The notes: generated by a model not told the origin, from the sequence alone. A stretch of 64,000 nt of DNA from Chrysaora quinquecirrha (GCA_014526335.1 JACTAT010000042.1:817541-881540); one strand, 5' to 3'. Numbered from the stretch's first letter, positions 48,885 through 60,743 are shown. Numbers and translations are program-made.

Positions 48885-49721
48885 TGTATGGTAGAATTTG
48901 TGTCCTTGTGGAATTTGTGTCCTGCATGCATAAATTTCTTAATAATGCATAAATTTAGAGAATAAATTATCATGTCATTGTGGACTCATCTTTAATCGTA
49001 GCGGATGATTGATCTCGATCGAAATCATTTTTCCCTTGATTTCATTGGAATCGGGAGAAGTGGAGGGCAAGGCTGCTTCGGGAATAGTTGTTGTTCATGC
49101 GATGGTGATTGTCGAAGGCAAGGTTTCTTAACCCAATAAAATTGAGCAGGTAACCATACTACAAGCTAAACTTTTATTTATTACCTGCCCTGTCTATCTT
49201 GACTCCCTGCAATACCTGCATATCTTAAAAGTTTTTACTGTGTTTAATAGTAGCTATAGTCTAGCCATGCCGGGTTATGCCTTTTTTGGACTTAGGCCTG
49301 CCCATCGTGTGTGGTTGCGTTGGTGCATTCAAACTGAAGGAATAGTTTCCGACACCGGATACGCCCAAGGTTGAGTGGCCTTGACTTGCTTTTTATAATA
49401 AATGCAGAGTTTCCTAACCGAAAACTAGAAATTCGTAAATTTCGTGAAATGATGGTTTACGTGTTGTATCATTTTCATAGAAGTCACAATATGGACATTA
49501 TCCACGCGGACAATCAAGCACCATCCTTTGTGGGAATTGGTTTTTACGTAAACATTAAGAAACCACATGAGTAAAATATAATTCTGAAATTAAAAGTGGA
49601 AATAGCTTTCTAGTTTTTTCCAGTTCGTAATTCGTACAGAAGAGTTTCTTGACTTTTAGAAAAAGGTGTATATTGCTTGTTATACTCAATTTCTTATAAA
49701 CAAGTTAGTGTATTTGCTTAC
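48885..49721. other. Sequence with no supported gene
   Basis: One plus-strand ORF (49371-49574, starting from a non-ATG codon) has no recognisable motif or flanking splice support. TGTCCTTGTGGAATTTGTGTCC is a local direct repeat near 48900. Part may be intron or flank of the minus-strand exon that follows. Confidence 0.4.
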
Positions 49722-50102
49722 CTGGATGGCACATTCGCGACCCATCTTCGTCAAAATAGTGTAGGGATTCAAGAATATCTTGTAAGCGCTCTTTGTATAG
49801 TAAGTCTCTTGTAGACTTCAGCGCGTGAGACTTTCTGTCGTAGGTATGGAATACAATGCGAGGCACGCCAGTCTTCACCATTTCTGGTTCGTTATTATCT
49901 CCATACATCAACTCATACATTGGAAGGTTTCTGTTGTTGTTGTGGACGATTCTCCTTTTGTATCTGGCGTAGAAGTCTCTTTCCTCGTCGAACCCATCGT
50001 CTTCTCCAGGTCTTTTCTTCAAGGGTGCTCCTGCCTTCAGTAGCTGCAGTACATTTGCTAGCTTTATATACAGCTCAAAGTTCATTTCGTCCCAGACATA
50101 TT
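49722..50102 (-). CDS. Internal exon of an unrecognised spliced gene
   Basis: On the minus strand a 381-nt exon is bounded by TTTATTTACAG and CCAG|GTAAGC, both strong splice sites. It encodes about 126 residues, entering with two bases left over and leaving with one. The protein is charged and soluble: YVWDEMNFELYIKLANVLQL, a Lys/Asp/Glu-rich stretch, RYKRRIVHNNNRNLPMYELM, then VPRIVFHTYDRK and a helical RDLLYKERLQDILESLHYF. There is no signal peptide or membrane segment and I do not recognise the family. Partner exons would lie above 50102 and below 49722; I cannot identify them. It could be host or mobile. Confidence 0.55.
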
Positions 50103-50850
50103 CTGTAAATAAAAATTCATTCCATTATTTCGTGAGCAATTGCTAAATGTCGCATTCACCAATTTTCTTATTCAAAATTTTTCTCATCCTGCTTCTTTTT
50201 GCGTTCGTTTTAGTGAGGGGCATTTTATTCCTGAAATCATTCATTCAAGTTAAAATCATAAAAGTCACACTCTGATATGAACGTAGGTTGGAAAGGCCTC
50301 AGTGTGCCAGTCAAAATCGTGTTTAAAATTTTTTCAATTGTTTGCCTCCGAATCTCATAGTATCTAGTTTTTTACTCTTGAAAAAGGGGTACGAGATTCC
50401 TCTTGAAACAAACCGATTTCAAAGGGACTCTACTATGAATTAGGGAGCACAGTTTCTTATAAAAAAGATATTTTCTTAGTAGCTACGTGCCTGAAGTGCC
50501 TGAGTCATGTACCCCTGCATTCAATTGCTCGTCTTCTTCCATTTCAGAACTTGTCTTTATTTTCCATTTAAATGTACAGTATTAAAATTGCGAAGCTGTG
50601 TGAAGAAGAATGAAGTAATAAGTAAGATTTAAGAATATGTATGATAAAAGGAGTAAACAAATAAATAACCGCAAGTTGATGTGATTAAAGCCGCGAAAAA
50701 CACGTTGTTATAAGGAAAACCTTTATGTCACAACAACCTGAAAAAGTCAAAATTTTTTGTTGTCTCAGGTAGAATAGGGTTAATATGGAGAAGTATTTTT
50801 GGCCTGCTTTTGATCTAACGCAATACTTTCATATAGAAATACCCTCAATC
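50103..50850. other. Non-coding AT-rich sequence
   Basis: Starts as the intron upstream of the minus-strand exon. No further exon, repeat or RNA gene is recognised. Confidence 0.45.
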
Positions 50851-52043
50851 CAGGGGCGGATCCAGAGGGGTGCAAAGGGTGCAGATGCACCAGTCAGATT
50901 TGGCTGGCAAAAATATGTATTATATAATAAATATAGTTTTACGGTATATTTTTACTTTTCCGGTTAACTTTTACGGTATATTCAAATTTGGGACCTGGGA
51001 ATAAGTGTTCTTCAGTCAAAGCGGAGACAAGAATATAATTTCATTGGGACGCTCGTCCTCCCCTTGATTGTCGATATTATTAAATTGCGGAACAGAATTT
51101 TGAGTTCTCTTCCAATGAAATAGTTGGATTGGAATTTATCCTGAATTGCACCACTGGTCTGTAATTTACGGTTGTCAATTGCCCCGAAAGCCAATCAGAA
51201 GCCTCAAAAGTGCTCCACTGACGTCAGATTTGCACCACTCAAGAAGGATAAACCAATCAGAAGCCGTATCTTATGGTGCAGATTGGACTTTCAGGGGGTA
51301 ATTCAGGGTGTAAGAGCAGCATCAGAATCAAGAAATAATAGAGAAACTGCCGATCAGTCAACTCAACTGAATTGTTGTATGATTTCAAAATGGCCAACAT
51401 GAAGCTGCTGCTTCGGGCTTTTGCAGTTGAGATGTGTAATCCAAAGTGAATCAATGACAACGGACAACGGATCAAAAAATCTTGAAGCTTAAAGAAATAA
51501 AGGATGTCTTTTTGAGAGAAGTTGATGTCAGATGGAGGAGTCAAGAAGAGTCGATAAATGTAAATAGAGTAAAAAAATGTAAATACAGTAGGTTAGTGGC
51601 CTAAAAATCGGTGTGAATTTTCGGAGCTGCAACTGCCAAGAGAGCAAAGACTTGGCAGAGGAGCAGAAGAATTCTATGCAGTCAAGGGAGCTGGAAGTAA
51701 ACAGAGGTCTCTTGTTTTTATGATTTTGTAATTTATAATTTGTTGTTTGTTTTTATAAACTTGAAATTTTACCAACGAGACTTGTCGTACGACGTCCGAA
51801 AATACACACCTGTTGATGTTTCATTGCCTTTATAGTTTTAAGATAACGTGTAAAAACAGAAGATCACAAAGTTATGTTTTGAATTGCCGGAATTTATCGT
51901 GTTTTTTCTTTTATAATAACCTAAATTTTGGTGTCATTTCCATAATAACTATGTTTGAAGGCATTGTTCCTATTTGCAGCGGGTGAAAAATTTTACACCC
52001 TCAATTCATGCACCACCCAAATTTTTGGCTGGATCCGCCCCTG
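50851..52043. mobile_element. Non-autonomous hAT-type element, 1.19 kb
   Basis: Inverted ends CAGGGGCGGATCCAG (50851-50865) and its exact complement at 52029-52043. Subterminal GGTGCA-type sequence is present at both ends. CAG-starting termini with GGCGGATCC are common in hAT MITEs. The flanks (CCTCAATC, CATATCAT) do not form a clear duplication. No transposase is inside. Confidence 0.78.
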
Positions 52044-53384
52044 CATATCATATCCTATCATATCACATTTTATTCAGAGTATACTATTTTTCTTTAAAAT
52101 CAAGTTGTCATTGCAAATTGATACGCATTTCCAGTGCAGAATCTTGTACCGGCCAATCTTGCAATCTTGTTGTATATGTATTAAAATGTTTTGTCGCTAA
52201 TGTTCCTCTTGTTGCTTTGTACACGGACAAACTCCCGAGGAAACATTTGCCCGAAGTTCATAAATCGAACATTCGATAACTGAAGGTTCGAGTCGAATCG
52301 TTATTGAGTTATCCAGAGAAGAGACTGTTGTACATGGAGTAAGAAATTCCGTATTTTACTGAAGGGATTTGTGTAATTATCGTAAAAAAATAACCCACAG
52401 AAGCAATTCGTAAACTCCATCAAGGTTTTTTCCAGTATCCCCAGCCCCTTCGTATTTGGAAAGGTAGAATAGCAGGGGGTTTCTGCAATCTCAGGCAAAC
52501 AAATTTATGAAACTCAAACATTCACGAATTTATTCTTTATGTTTGTTAACATTTGCCAAATTATGCAAAAGTCCGATACCAGAATGTACTTTTTGAATTT
52601 TGGTTGCTGCTAAATAAGGTCAAGTCTGGAAAATGTCCGTGTTTTGAATCAATATATCTTTTCCCGTTGTAAGGCTGTCGGCCATATAACATGAAGCTGT
52701 AATGGCTGTCGGCCATATAACTTGATTATTTCTTAGCGGCTAGTTTCATCAATAATTTAGCTATCACAAATTTAGCATCAATATGGTATTCTCGTACTTA
52801 AATGATAAGCTAATAGGAAATAGCTTCTTCGGCTAATGCCGCTATTGTTTCAGCCATGTTGGTTGGTTTTCTCAGGGCTATCTCGGCCAAGATACCTTGG
52901 TGAGAAACTGAAGCAGTGACAAGAAGGGCTAGAAGAAGCCACCGGCCCCAGCCATCGGCAATTTGACGCTTGGCCCTAACCATCGCTTTTTCCTTTACGA
53001 CCTTTCTCGTGAAATCAAATAGTCTCGTTCCTCAAAATTGGGCACAAGTAGCAAATGTTTCAAATATTTTCTCTATTTCTTAGATTCGTGAAAAGAGGTC
53101 TTCCTATGTTCACCAACAGTCGTTGAAGAGCCTAGCATGATGGAAATACGTGGGGATAGGGAGACAAGCATAAACAAAATTGAGAAGAAAGTATGTGTCT
53201 GCGAATACAATTATTTATAATAAGAAATCGCTGATACTAAACTCTGTATGTATAGCTATATGCCCTTTTCCAAAAAATCAAGAAACTTGTTGGTATATAA
53301 TTAGAGGTAAAGTGGACTAAAGAAACTATATTCGTTTGTAAATTCGACATTCCATTTCACTGATCTGTTGATTATGTAATGCTA
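52044..53384. other. Non-coding sequence with a short direct repeat
   Basis: GGCTGTCGGCCATATAAC occurs twice, at 52673-52690 and 52704-52721. Otherwise I see no supported gene; ORFs are short and unspliced. Confidence 0.5.
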
Positions 53385-53748
53385 CACGTATTTTTTTGAA
53401 ATAAACTCTTCATAAGAAACACAGACTCTCAAATGGTTAAAAATTAAGCAACTCCAGTACTGGACAATTTTTAACCAAGAAACTTTTCACCTCAGTCTGC
53501 AAAATATTTTATTTCATTTTCCCTGCTTCGTTTGCAGTAAAGTAACGCAGACAAATTGGAAAGCCATAAGCATTCAAATACAGCCGATAAATAGGTTTGA
53601 AGCATCATTTTCGTGAAAAGACTATGTCACTAATGTAGATATGCAAGAACCACGTAAGAAATTTTCTGTACTCAAAATCCGAAAATTTAGAAAAAATTTC
53701 AGTACTGGGCCAATTTTTTAGTTTCTTATAAAAAAATACGTGTACTGT
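53385..53748. mobile_element. Small MITE-like repeat, copy 1
   Basis: Bounded by TACACGTATTTTTTT (about 53385) and its complement AAAAAAATACGTGTA (ending about 53746), with TTCTTATAAGAAAC-like sequence inside each end. CCAGTACTGG occurs near both sides. A second diverged copy, split by a piggyBac-type MITE, lies at about 58955-60213. Confidence 0.65.
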
Positions 53749-54610
53749 AAAAATTATCCCCAGTCACTTCACTGGCACATAATTTTTTTTATAGGAACCA
53801 GTAAATTTTGATCGTGGCTGGCATTTGATTATAAGAAACACCTTTATAAGGAACTCGAGCCTGAATTCCAAAAAATGAAGGAACTTTAAGGAACTATGGA
53901 GGCTCAGATGAAACTCCAAGATTAAATTTTTTCAAGAACGAGACGTTTTATGTAACTAAATAACATATATGACATCATTATTTATTCACGTTAACTTTTA
54001 TTCATGGAAAAACGCCCCCTACGACTTTGTTCGTAATAAGCGTAGTAAAACAGGTCGGAAAAATTAGAGAAATAGGAAAATTACACAGAAACATAAACCA
54101 ACGACAAAGTCTTAAGCCGAATTAGTTGCGATAATCATTGCATGTCGTTATTTGCCTTAAAGCAAGCCAAAAAGATGAATCAAGATTCGCGCAGCTGACA
54201 AAGGCAAACAATTGTACGCAAATTTAAAGGAAAAAACATTAAAATAGCAAATAAGTACAATTTGACTTACGACCACCACCCAAACTGCAGATTGACTTCG
54301 AACAAACGGTCTGATGCGTTGAAGAGAAAAGGAAGGTGACCAGGCGCACCGATCTTGAAGTTCTTCTGAACTGGTCTTCATCAGCTTTCTGTGCCAACTG
54401 AACTAAAATCTGCATGTCCCGAATTTAAAATGGTACCTGACAGTGAAATCACGTGGGAGAAACGCCCGAAACTCGCAAGATAAAGAACCAATCCGAAGGC
54501 AGAACGAATCTTCAGATCAAAAATTGGCCAATAACCATGAAGAGGGGAGCCGGATAGGGTCTTGTGACATCGTACCAGTTTGAATTTGTAAGACGGCAAT
54601 TGCACCTACG
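53749..54610. other. Non-coding sequence
   Basis: Two adjoining minus-strand ORFs (54157-54381, 54381-54605) show no recognised motif, and I do not annotate them as genes. No RNA gene is seen. Confidence 0.4.
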
Positions 54611-55570
54611 AACTATGACCCCAAAAACAATAACTAGCTATAATTAGAATTTACCCTCGTACGATGAACTCTGATGTCAACTTGTGGGGTTCAAGGTACA
54701 CCCACATGACTTCTTTATCAGTGGGAAAAACTGATTACGAAAAAGTCAGAACAGCCTCCGTTTTTTTTTTCAAACAGGCCGAAACGTGTGCTTTATATAA
54801 ATGGGGTGTTGTAGCTTAACCACCTCTAAGGATTTCTGAAGTTTTTCTGCGTTACTTGAATTTCCTTATTGTAATTTCCTTTTACCTTTATATAAACATG
54901 TGTGACGGACCTTGCGCCGGTATTTTCATCGTTTTTAGGCTTGTATTTGTAATCCTTTATGAGGACCTTTTCTATTTTCAAGGCTAACCCTACGAAGTAA
55001 TGACTTACTCTCTGAGTTATAACATTTGTTCGAGAGTTGTTATACGAATAGTTTTTTCTGTGATGATATTAATTAGAAATTTAGTTTACAAATATTCAAG
55101 GCATTGTCGAGTTATACATTACTATTCTCCAAAAATAACTCAAAAAATCGAAAACGATAGCAATATCAAACATCGGCTAATTTTTGCAGCCATATCATGT
55201 CTATGACCCCTTCATGACTTCTTTAGCAGTGCAGAATGCAGGTACACTATAGAATTGCACTATAGAATTACGGCCTTTATCTTAACATTAATAAAGCTGT
55301 GTTCACTAGTGGCTACGTTTTGAAAATTTCTGACATTTTATCAATTCCTGTTGATACAAACAACACATTCCAGATTGTAAACGACTGGATAACTCGCCAT
55401 AATGAAACAATGAAATGAACTGTAATGTAACCCTCGTACGATGATCTTAGAGCTTCTGGAGTTCAAGGTACATCCACAAGACTTTTTTAGGAACTCATAT
55501 GAACCATGACCCCAAAAACAATAAACTATAATTACAGAAAACGTAACTCTCGTACGATGAACATGAACAT
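54611..55570. repeat. Cluster of a dispersed repeat (CCTCGTACGATGA family)
   Basis: A module reading ATGACCCCAAAAACAATAA...AACCCTCGTACGATGA...GTTCAAGGTACA.CCACA.GACTT appears in full at about 54617-54720. Parts recur at about 55428-55490 and 55505-55565. Together they suggest an old fragmented repeat family. No gene is evident between them. Confidence 0.65.
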
Positions 55571-55940
55571 GAACACTCTCATTGACGGAAGATCTCTTGT
55601 CCTGTCACTGTAATTCTTAGCAACGGCAAATTCATAAATCTCACTAACTCAACTTAATGTATATTTCACTAAATTGATTTACTAATCATTGATAATACCA
55701 CATTTATTTGATTTACTAATCATTGATAAAACCACATTTATTTCTGGAATACTGTCTGAGAAAGCCTGCCACGACCCCAGAGATAACACAACAGAAAGAC
55801 ACTAATAAAATGGCTAAACCTACAAGATAAACACTAGCCCCATTCTAACCTAAAAAGCCTTACGACGACGTGTGACAGAGCGGACAGAGCTTTCTCTGGC
55901 TTACCATACGTTCAACTGAATTCAAGCAAATTACAAGCTA

Positions 55941-55974
55941 GATATATATATAGATATATATATATATGTATATT
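55941..55974. repeat. TA microsatellite
   Basis: GATATATATATAGATATATATATATATG; simple dinucleotide repeat. Confidence 0.9.
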
Positions 55975-56007
55975 CAAAGTAAATCTAAAATTAGTTATAC
56001 ATTAACG

Positions 56008-56647
56008 TACTCTTGTGTGCTTAATTGTAGGGGGTCGAATAAAGAGGGGGGTGGACATTTTCCTAGATTTTCATAAAGTGGGGGGGTCATAATAAAATGA
56101 ACGACAGGGAAAATCGTAAATAAGCATCTAAAATGGGGGGTGGAAATAAAATGGGGGGTGAGATGCCTGGAAATGAACCAGTCGCTGTTGACCCATTGCT
56201 TAAAGCTGACTTAGAAAGTCTGAGTAGAATCGAAATGGCTATCAACACTGAGAAGACAAATAGTTCTGCCAATCTTCTACCATTTTTGGTCAGAGTCGAA
56301 AACATGTTAGCTGATGAACGGCAGAGGCGTAGAGCTCAAGAACGAGAAGCAAAAAAACAGAGTTAAAAGACAATTTAAATCTGGATGATGACAATGAGTA
56401 GACGCTTTTGACATTTTAAACTCCGATTTATTTTTTCTTAAAAGAGTTCTGTATGGAGTCATACCATTGTTTTCTGAGAAGTTTAAAATGTCTAATATGG
56501 GAGGTTGATAATAAAATTGGGGAGGGAGGTAGGTAGTACTTTGAGATTTCCATAAAATAGGGGGTCATTATAAAATGCTATGGATGGTGAAAAATTTCGA
56601 AAAACGCAATATAACCCCCCCCCTACAATTAAGCACGTAAAAGAGTA
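56008..56647. mobile_element. MITE-like element with GTGCTTAATTGTAGGGG ends
   Basis: GTGCTTAATTGTAGGGGG (56017-56034) is complemented at 56619-56636. The match extends outward through TACTCTT/AAGAGTA with a 1-nt offset. Just inside each end a ~50-bp segment (TTTCATAAAGTGGGGGGGTC, TTTCCATAAAATAGGGGGTC) is repeated in direct, not inverted, orientation. It holds a small ORF at 56161-56366. Confidence 0.65.
56161..56366 (+). CDS. Small ORF inside the MITE-like element, function unknown
   Basis: ATG at 56163 starts MPGNEPVAVDPLLKADLESL and continues to a basic tail, DERQRRRAQEREAKKQS, then TAA. The composition (acidic helix then Arg/Lys-rich end) looks protein-like and unlike the G-rich repeat around it. 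It may be a captured gene fragment or last exon. No family recognised. Confidence 0.3.
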
Positions 56648-57254
56648 AGAAAGACTAAGCCAGTGATAATAAATAAGACATGAATGAATGCAAAAGGGCC
56701 TAAATACTTTGTGACAATTGACATGGAAGCCAGTTATTTATTATCTAAACAGTTTCATAAATATTTCATTTGCAGGCATCTCACAATCAGTAGAAAAAAT
56801 ATAACAACCGTATATAGTTTTTTTGCGTTCGATATGTAAGTTTTTTTCATAAGACATCGAGGTAAGTTTGCGACGAAAGCGTTGCTTTCTACGTTGTTTG
56901 AGGGACAGTGAGCTCACGCGAAGGCAACACCCATTGTTAGATGTGCCTAATAAGAAAAAAATGCTTGAACAGCATGAATTGAATAGGCATAGGCCTGTCC
57001 GCCATCACAACTCTGCATTAGAAGAAAAGTACTCCGGAGATTTCAATTCTTTTTACTACGTCCAAGACTGTTTGGCCCGAATCACATATCCGATGACTCT
57101 TGATTAACTTTAGTTTCACTTTCTAACATCGATTGAGAGTTTAAGGTGAAGTTCCATGTTTCATCCACAGCAACAGTGTTTAAAATGTCCGCCATTATTG
57201 ACACAGAATTCCTTGTCTCACCAGTCACCGTGATCTCTTCAGACCACACCTTAG
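56648..57254. other. Sequence with no supported gene
   Basis: A plus-strand ORF ending TYPMTLD at 57107 has no start codon support and no known motif. Nothing else stands out. Confidence 0.4.
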
Positions 57255-57338
57255 CTCCTCAGGCCGCACCCTTTCCTCCTCAGGCCGCGCCTCTTCCTCC
57301 TCAGGCCGCGCCTCTTCCTCCTCAGGCCGCACCTTTTC
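57255..57338. repeat. 21-bp minisatellite, four copies
   Basis: CTCCTCAGGCCGC(A/G)CC(C/T)(T/C)TTC repeated four times. Because 21 bp is seven codons, one frame reads (PPQAAPF/L)n, but the ORF around it has no other support. Confidence 0.9.
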
Positions 57339-57485
57339 CATTTTCTCTCTTTTATTCATTCATTTCTTTTAGGTTGCTTTGCTTTTTCAATTGATTTTGA
57401 AAAACAAATCGAAAATTTCAGGTTGTAAAATCTTCTTTATGTATTTGGACTATGTAATCTGATCGTAACCGATATTGTTCATTGA

Positions 57486-57506
57486 TTATTATTATTATTA
57501 TTGTTA

Positions 57507-57539
<33 letters not shown>

Positions 57540-57540
57540 G
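57486..57540. repeat. ATT trinucleotide microsatellite
   Basis: About 18 ATT units with a few interruptions (GTT, ATC). Confidence 0.95.
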
Positions 57541-57696
57541 TACACTTTCTGCTTCAAGCACTGGCAGTTCTCATAGTCGCATGTCCATCCTAAAGGAACG
57601 GATCAAAATCCTTGACCAGGGGTCCCTTGGGATCTACATCTTTTAGAGGAGTACTCAAGTGCTTTTCTCAATATCCTTGCTGTTCCTAATGAAGGT

Positions 57697-57869
57697 GCTG
57701 TGGCGTCGTGGTGTAATCCAGCTGACTCGTGGTGTCAGAAGCTCAGTGTGGTCAGGGTTCGAGCCCAGCCACGGTAGCGTCACGGCCAGGGTCGCGTCTC
57801 GATTAGTTAACCTACTACTGAGATCCTAGCGACTGGCGCTAAAACACCATTTCACCTTCACCTTCACCT
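57697..57869 (+). mobile_element. tRNA-derived SINE
   Basis: The 5' part resembles a tRNA gene, with TGGTGTAATCC as an A-box-like sequence and GGTTCGAGCCC (57756-57766) as a near-perfect B box, about 45 bp apart. A tRNA-unrelated body follows, and it ends in the simple repeat TTCACC x3, as SINE tails often do. Without a full cloverleaf it is not a functional tRNA. Pol III transcription from the internal boxes is expected for the family. Confidence 0.72.
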
Positions 57870-58466
57870 AATAATGTCGTCTTCTGTGATAAGAGTGCTG
57901 TAGTCACTGTGACATACAGTAGCCACCCTCAAAGAAGCCCTCCCCTTGAATTTGCCCCCATCCTAGAGCGAGAAATTGTTAATATGCCTCTCGCGAATAC
58001 GCCCCCATCCCCTGGAATATTGATCACACTTTATCGCATCCTAGTCATGTCATTTTCTTACAAGAATTATGCGGCAGGTTGCATTTTTTAATTAAAAAAT
58101 ATGCGACAGGGTATTATTATTGAAAAAAAATTATGGGATAGGAAAAGGAAAAAACCAGTTACGAATGTTACTTGCTCTTGCAGAATTCCCTAAAAAGGTA
58201 CACTTTTAGAGCATAAAATAGTGTTAGGGCACTTTTTGTGACAGGGTATACTTTCAGGGCATTTTTATGCGAGAGAGTACAGTACAGGGTGTAGAGCGGC
58301 TTGTCACACACCCCCGCTAAATCCCTACTCATGTACTTCTCTGGAGGCACAAGAAAATATGGGAGCACGTAAATATTTGCTTTTTTCATTATGGACTACT
58401 TCATTTGGCGACTTTGCTGGACAGCCAGGTGGAAATAGATCCATTTAATAGAATTGTACAGATCTT
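57870..58466. other. Non-coding sequence
   Basis: No gene or repeat recognised. CAGGGTATA-type words recur between 58090 and 58290 without clear periodicity. Confidence 0.4.
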
Positions 58467-58474
58467 AAGTGACC

Positions 58475-58808
58475 CAGAAGCGGACTGGCCCACCGGGACA
58501 CCGGGAAATTTCCCGGTGCGCCCTTTGCCTTAACTTTTTTTAAAAACTTATGTCAAAAAACAATCACCGCACTCCCTCTCATTATAGTAAATAAGTATTC
58601 CCTCTCAAAGATCTAAAGCAAGGGGTGCACATTAGGGGGTGTGATTTTAAAAAAGTATTTTGCATTTGTATTGAAAAAAACTGATTCTCGGCAACATGAA
58701 GTTTACGGGGCCCGTCTTACTAGCCCCAAAGCTAAGCGGTATGACCACCTATTTGCGCCCATTTGATTGCTTTTCCCGGTGGGATGAATGGTAGCCAGTC
58801 CGCCACTG
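58475..58808. mobile_element. hAT MITE, 334 bp
   Basis: Ends CAGAAGCGGACTGGC and, on the other strand, CAGTGGCGGACTGGC. A perfect 8-bp target duplication AAGTGACC lies at 58467-58474 and 58809-58816. This is the standard structure of a non-autonomous hAT element. The interior has no transposase. Confidence 0.92.
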
Positions 58809-58954
58809 AAGTGACCACAGTGGCAGAAATTCAAAATTCCGACTGGTTGGGCCGAGAGGCCTAAATCTCCGACAGTCACTGAAAAATGTGCTATTTTGGG
58901 CCGTTTTTAAAGGAAAATCGCAAAGTTTCCAATAAAGTTAAATGAATTGGGGGG

Positions 58955-60213
58955 GGGGGATTCAAGCACCCACAAACCCTCCATAATTTCTACCTCTGAG
59001 TGGCCAAAAATGTAAGAACCTCCAATAGTGGAAAATTGTTAACCCTATCTGTACTGGGGGGGGGGGCGTTTTTGGCCCCCCCTACCAAACAATCTTATGT
59101 AGCATAAAAACGGCGGCATTCTTAAGGATAGAACTTACTGACTATTACTAAAATTTAATACTCTACATGATGACATAAAGTTTGGTACAATTAAATCAGT
59201 CACATGACCACAAGATGCCCATATTTGGAAGGCAGTCACAAATAAATTCACATTTCTACTTATAAATCTGCAGTTGGATGGCCAATTAGAACGATACATA
59301 CACCAATAAACTCGTCTAATTAAGGGCTTTCATATGATATATAGTTTGTTTACTTTATTTCTTATTTATTAATTATTATATGTATGACGTCATACATCTT
59401 TATGACATCATAAATCTTATAATGTTGGTAAAAATTTCCAAAATATGCTTCTTACGCAAAAGGCGAACCCTAAGCAACAAGAATATATACAATTATGGCT
59501 ATTAACGTGCCTATTTCATCAGAATAATGAGCGTCGACTTTAAGTGTACCAAACACGAAGTAAAAAATGTTGATTATTTGTAAAAAATTCGTCCGATTTC
59601 TTAAAAATTAGAAATTATTGGCTAGAATATCATTTCTTCTTCAAATTGAAACAATTTGCACTGCTTTAGAACGATATTTCTCTATAAAAACAGCTCTTTT
59701 TACGGAAAAGCTACATTTCCATGAAAAATCAACAAAAACGCATTGCCTAGCAACATGTCACGTGACTAATTAAATTTCAAAGCTATATTTAGAATGCCCC
59801 TTACCAGGAGATACTTTGTACCAAGTTTGGTTATCCTATCTTGTATAGTTTCTAAGATAACTAGGGGAGGCGAAAAACGCCCCCCCCCCAGTACAAAGTC
59901 GATCCAAAATACCCCAATACAGATAGGGTTAACTAACAAACTTTCGACCTCAGTCTCAGAATTTGTTCTCCGATTTACTTTGTTTCGTTTGCAATAATGT
60001 ATTTTTGTGACACAGAGAAATTGTAAAGCAATAAGCATTCAAATACGATCTATGAACAGGTTAATAATGTCATTCAGAAAAAATTTTCAATAATGTTAAT
60101 AAAATGGATTTTCAAGGAACTCATAAGAAACTATCAGTGCTTCAATCCGAAAATTTTAAGACACTCTCCGAGCCGGGCAAATTTTCTAGTTTCTTATGAA
60201 AAATACGTGTAGC
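58955..60213. mobile_element. MITE-like repeat copy 2, split by a piggyBac-type MITE
   Basis: The right part (59933-60213) follows 53480-53748 closely (CCTCAGTCT, TAAGCATTCAAATAC, CTAGTTTCTTAT.AAAAATACGTGTA). The left part (about 58955-59042) follows 53430-53480 (CTCCA.TA.TGGA.AATT). Between them sits the TTAA-flanked MITE. The left end is poorly defined. Confidence 0.65.
59043..59928. mobile_element. piggyBac-type MITE at a TTAA site, 886 bp
   Basis: Inverted ends CCCTATCTGTACTGGGG (59043) and, on the other strand, CCCTATCTGTATTGGGG (from 59928). TTAA is on both sides (59039-59042, 59929-59932). A second G/C-rich inverted block (CGTTTTTGGCCCCCCCTA / TAGGGGAGGCGAAAAACG) lies inside. TTAA duplication with CCC termini is the piggyBac signature. 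No transposase is inside. Confidence 0.85.
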
Positions 60214-60735
60214 CACTCTTTATACCAAAACTGCGAACATAAAGGTAAAGGTAAAGATTCATTCAGATACTTTTCATATAGCTACCTAAATCGTAAAAAT
60301 GAATACCTATTCAGGTGGCACACTCCAGTATGCCAACTCTACATAGTGCCCTCCAGGCACATTATCGGAATATACCAAAATGCAGAGTCCAGAAAAGTGG
60401 CCAACCTTCCTCCAGACAAAAATACCCCTAGCTGAAAGCCTTCCTCACCAAACAATGAAAAATAGGCGTGTATTAGGTGTGGCATTAGATTTTCTTTTGT
60501 TCTGGTTGACCTTCCTCCGGTCAATGACCGTGTGACCGTAACTTTTTCTTGGCATTGCCAAAATGGAAAGAAATCCGCGCAAGAATGCTGTTTCAGCAAA
60601 TAAAGATTCACTTTTTGTGTGAAACCTGCAATCTTGAAGCAACTCGCAATTTCCAAAGAGCTCCAATCTTGGACAAAATATATTGGAACAGCCTATATTT
60701 TACTGTTATTTCCCCCTTCCCCCTTCATCCCCGTT
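60214..60735. other. Non-coding sequence
   Basis: No supported gene. Short ORFs on both strands overlap each other without motifs. Confidence 0.4.
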
Positions 60736-60743
60736 ACAATTTT

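Noticed and set aside
50851..52043. Target duplication for this hAT-type element
   Set aside because: Flanking 8-mers CCTCAATC and CATATCAT do not match; termini alone support the call.
54157..54605. Two adjacent minus-strand ORFs
   Set aside because: No recognisable domain, splice sites or codon signal.
57146..57394. Proline/alanine-rich protein gene
   Set aside because: The repeat is a 21-bp minisatellite and the rest of the ORF has no support.
57697..57790. Functional tRNA gene
   Set aside because: Has a B box but no complete cloverleaf; tail and body fit a SINE.
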